Shown here in pieces: positions 5,278-6,838 of a stretch of 6,838 nt of DNA (position 1 is its first letter; each line of letters opens with the position of its first letter). Source of the DNA: DATECU01 sp035286745 (GTDB lineage Bacteria; Acidobacteriota; Vicinamibacteria; Fen-336); contig DATECU010000240.1 in the NCBI GenBank assembly GCA_035286745.1, positions 1 to 6,838 of the forward strand, read 5' to 3'. A model generated the notes under the pieces. The model worked only from the letters and a program-made list of their open reading frames with translations. It did not search any database and was not told where the DNA came from. The position numbers and the translations under genes were made by a program.

Positions 5278-5589
5278 ATGGGCCTTGTCATGGCGACTGC
5301 GGCAAACCCGGTCTATCCCCACATCACCAAGTACCCCGGGGTGTGCAGCGGGAGGCCCTGTGTGGAAGGAACGCGGGTGCGCGTCGTGGACATCCTGGCC
5401 CTGCACCAGGCCGGGCTCACGCCCGAGCAGATGGTCAAGGAGTTTCCGACTCTCAGCGGGCCCGCCGACGTCTACGCCGCGCTGCTCTACTACCACGACC
5501 ACAAGGCCGAGATCGAAGCGGACCTGAAGGAAGCCGAGGTCCTGGCGGCGCAGTACGAGCGCGAGCAGCGCAAGGCCCCAGGCCGGTAG
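5278..5589 (+). CDS. DUF433 family antitoxin, 103 aa
   Basis: Residues about 12-70 carry the DUF433 pattern: YPHITKYPGVCSGRPCVEGTRVRVVDILALHQAGLTPEQMVKEFPTLS followed by a helix AALLYYHDHKAEI. DUF433 proteins are small helix-turn-helix proteins, commonly encoded directly upstream of DUF5615 PIN-like proteins and regarded as their antitoxins. Residues 70-103 form a highly charged helix (EADLKEAEVLAAQYEREQRKAPGR) likely to contact the toxin. The length is normal or slightly long for the family and no residue looks broken. The gene follows the chimera stop by 1 nt, and its TAG stop shares one base with the GTG of the next gene (TAGTG), implying coupled translation. The partner toxin is frameshifted. 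Confidence 0.88.
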   Translation: MGLVMATAANPVYPHITKYPGVCSGRPCVEGTRVRVVDILALHQAGLTPEQMVKEFPTLSGPADVYAALLYYHDHKAEIEADLKEAEVLAAQYEREQRKAPGR

Positions 5590-5958
5590 TGGCCGGTCAC
5601 GGCCGCTTCGTCATCCTCACCGACGAGCATGTCCCCTGCGCCCTGGTCGAAGCCCTCAGGAAAGCCGGATGGCTTGTCCACCGTGTGGAGGATGAGCTGG
5701 GGCTTGGCAAGGGCGAAGCTCGACGACAAGGTCTTCGCGTACGCGGCTGAGCGGGGCTGGGTTTGGCTGTCGCGCGACGAGGCGGCGGTCGCGCATCCGG
5801 CTGCCTGGCAACGGGAGGGCAGGCCCTTCAAGGGCATGCTCGTCTGGTCGCAGCGCTACCACCGTGCGATGTCGATCGGCGATGTGGTCCGCCAGATCGA
5901 AGCCCTGACCGAGGAGGACGACCCCTTCGCCGCCGGCGTCCGCTTCATCAAGCCCTGA
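5589..5958 (+). pseudogene. DUF5615 PIN-like toxin, broken by a -1/+1 frameshift
   Basis: Two overlapping frames together make one DUF5615 protein of about 122 aa, a PIN-like nuclease fold paired with DUF433. The first frame starts at GTG 5589 and gives FVILTDEHVPCALVEALRKAGWLVHRVEDELGLGKG (D12, E13). It then leaves the family, stopping at 5750. From about 5713-5716 the family continues one base later: KLDDKVFAYAAERGWVWLSRDE (D45/D46, D63 in merged numbering), then a long C-terminus including GMLVWSQRYHRAMSIGDVVRQIEAL, ending at 5958. Removing one base near 5711-5715 (GGGCGAAG) restores one frame, so one extra base is the simplest explanation. The acidic residues expected of a PIN-like site are present on both sides. 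Either the toxin is inactivated or the base is a sequencing error; nothing suggests programmed frameshifting. Confidence 0.82.
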
Positions 5959-6014
5959 GCGCGGTCTCGTGCCTCGTGGCAGGTTCCGGTGGAAGCTGAA
6001 GGCTGGGTTTGCGA

Positions 6015-6033
6015 GCCGAGCCCGAGCCTCGGT
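6015..6033. terminator. Weak hairpin after the TA cluster
   Basis: CCGAG (6016-6020) pairs with CTCGG (6028-6032), plus a flanking G-T pair, around a 7-nt loop. It lies 57 nt past the last stop of the TA run. There is no T-tract. Its location between converging genes suggests a transcript 3' end, but the stem is short. Confidence 0.25.
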
Positions 6034-6113
6034 AATGAGCGGAGGGTCTGACGCGCTCCGGAGGAGAGAGGCCCTACTACCACTGGAAGGCGACGTGGGT
6101 TCGAAGGGCGGTC

Positions 6114-6134
6114 GGCCCAGCCGGCGCCGGGGCC
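6114..6134. terminator. GC hairpin between converging genes
   Basis: A perfect 10-bp palindrome CCGGCGCCGG (6121-6130) is flanked by GGCC on both sides (6114-6117 and 6131-6134). It sits just past the 3' end of the sulfotransferase gene and could end transcripts from either direction. It lacks a T-run, so factor-independent termination is doubtful. Confidence 0.3.
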
Positions 6135-6146
6135 CGGAGGTAGCGC

Positions 6147-6838
6147 TCAGGCGGGATAGCCCCATTCCTGGAAGCTGCGCTGCCAGCGCTGGCGGATCTC
6201 GGCTCGCAGGGGCTCGGGCAGGTCAGGATGGGCGTTCTTCCGGTAGTTGAGAATGCTCTCCCGGTAGGCCTGGAGACGGGGCAGGAAGGCGGGGAAGCCC
6301 GGGAGATCCAGCGCCTCGTACATGCGGCCGAGCTCCGCGAGCGGGTCCCCTTCCAGAGCCTGGTAGCCCATCTCGTGAAGACGACCGGCGGGGATCAGGT
6401 GTCGCTCTTCGAAGAACGCGTCATACAGCTCCACATAACGGGCAAGGACGCGTTGGTCGAGTCGGTCACGATCCAGCCGCTGCAGCTTCATCAGCGAACC
6501 CGCCACTTCGACCATGCGGCGGGTGGACAGGAAGACGGCGTAGGGGTCCCGGTGGATGTGAACGAAGCGGGCGTCGGGAAAGACCTCGAGAATGAGTTTG
6601 ATGCGGGCGGTGTGGGGTGGCGACTTGAGGACCAGGGGCCGGCCGTACTTGACGGTGAGCTTGCGAGCGAAGTGGAGCAGGCCGGCCTGCCACTCGGCAA
6701 CCTCGGCTTGGGGGACACCGCGAAAGGTGAGGTAGCGCCGGTAGTGGTCGTAGCGGCGGGAGAAGATCCAGGCCAGATACGGCGACCGGAAGGTGGTGGC
6801 GCAGAGGGCGAACTCGTCTTCGTAGGGGACATCCCAGC
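6147..6838 (-). CDS. Sulfotransferase family protein, C-terminal part
   Basis: A frame open from the right window edge to TGA at 6149-6147 gives 229 residues without an N-terminus; the start codon lies outside the window. It matches the Sulfotransfer_3-type family, which transfers sulfate from PAPS to hydroxyl or amine groups. Visible landmarks are an N-proximal VPYEDEFAL, LTFRGVPQAEVAEW, KYGRPLVLKSPPHTARIKLILEVFPDARFVHIHRDPYAVFLSTRRM, and the C-terminal RLHEMGYQALEGDPLAELGRMYEALDLPGF and YRKNAHPDLP. HRDPYAVFLSTRR (about 6516-6554) is the 3'-phosphate-binding segment, with the expected Arg (codon 6551-6549) and Ser (6527-6525). The 5'-phosphosulfate loop (GxPRSGTT type) would lie upstream and is not seen. 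The visible part looks intact. The acceptor substrate cannot be told. It is convergent with the TA cluster and probably unrelated to it. Confidence 0.9.
   Translation of the reverse strand, partial: WDVPYEDEFALCATTFRSPYLAWIFSRRYDHYRRYLTFRGVPQAEVAEWQAGLLHFARKLTVKYGRPLVLKSPPHTARIKLILEVFPDARFVHIHRDPYAVFLSTRRMVEVAGSLMKLQRLDRDRLDQRVLARYVELYDAFFEERHLIPAGRLHEMGYQALEGDPLAELGRMYEALDLPGFPAFLPRLQAYRESILNYRKNAHPDLPEPLRAEIRQRWQRSFQEWGYPA

Noticed and set aside
5700..5720. Programmed ribosomal frameshifting to make full-length DUF5615.
   Set aside because: There is no slippery heptamer or convincing downstream stem; a plain indel is simpler.
6090..6115. GGTTCGAAG, resembling a tRNA T-loop.
   Set aside because: The flanking bases do not form a 5-bp T-stem and no acceptor or anticodon arm is present.
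1..6838. CRISPR array, rRNA or tRNA genes.
   Set aside because: No regularly spaced repeats and no RNA-gene signatures were found on either strand.

Overview
This is a GC-rich bacterial window carrying a patchwork of genes, with one mobile-element region in the middle and one toxin-antitoxin (TA)/recombinase cluster on the right. The gene mix (zinc-ribbon rhomboid, DUF433/DUF5615 pair, MazEF-type pair, PAPS sulfotransferase, single-ORF DDE transposase) would suit a Planctomycetota- or Myxococcota-like genome. That is an inference from gene content and base composition only; no taxonomic marker is present.

Layout, left to right. Positions 58-1244 (+): a small membrane protein whose stop overlaps (GTGA) the start of a rhomboid intramembrane serine protease with two N-terminal CxxC-type zinc-ribbon units. 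Positions 1245-1701: no convincing gene, but three strong inverted repeats. Positions 1702-2991 (-): a full-length DD(35)E transposase/integrase with a good ribosome binding site; its element ends could not be defined. Positions 3119-3523 (+): a small TPR-like protein. Positions 3524-4347: no intact gene. This stretch holds a decayed second copy of a ~150-bp piece of the same transposase, split by a 133-bp insert flanked by a perfect 9-bp duplication.

Positions 4348-5958 (+) form a tightly packed four-gene run: a MazE-like antitoxin behind an apparently leaderless promoter; an in-frame chimera joining the first ~22 residues of a MazF toxin to the catalytic domain of a XerC/D-type tyrosine recombinase; a DUF433 antitoxin; and a DUF5615 PIN-like toxin broken by a single-base frameshift. 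Junctions are a 7-nt overlap, a 1-nt gap and a 1-nt overlap. Both antitoxins are open while both toxins are broken. The recombinase keeps R, K, H, R and H of its active site but has His where the nucleophilic Tyr should be. The run therefore reads as two antitoxin genes kept in frame around disabled effectors: either a decaying island or a domesticated antitoxin unit.

Positions 6147-6838 (-): the C-terminal 229 residues of a sulfotransferase that runs off the right edge, convergent with the TA cluster.

The best candidates for something undescribed are the MazF-recombinase chimera inside the paired-antitoxin operon, and the 133-bp insert in the relic transposase. All family assignments come from motif recognition by eye; no database search was run.
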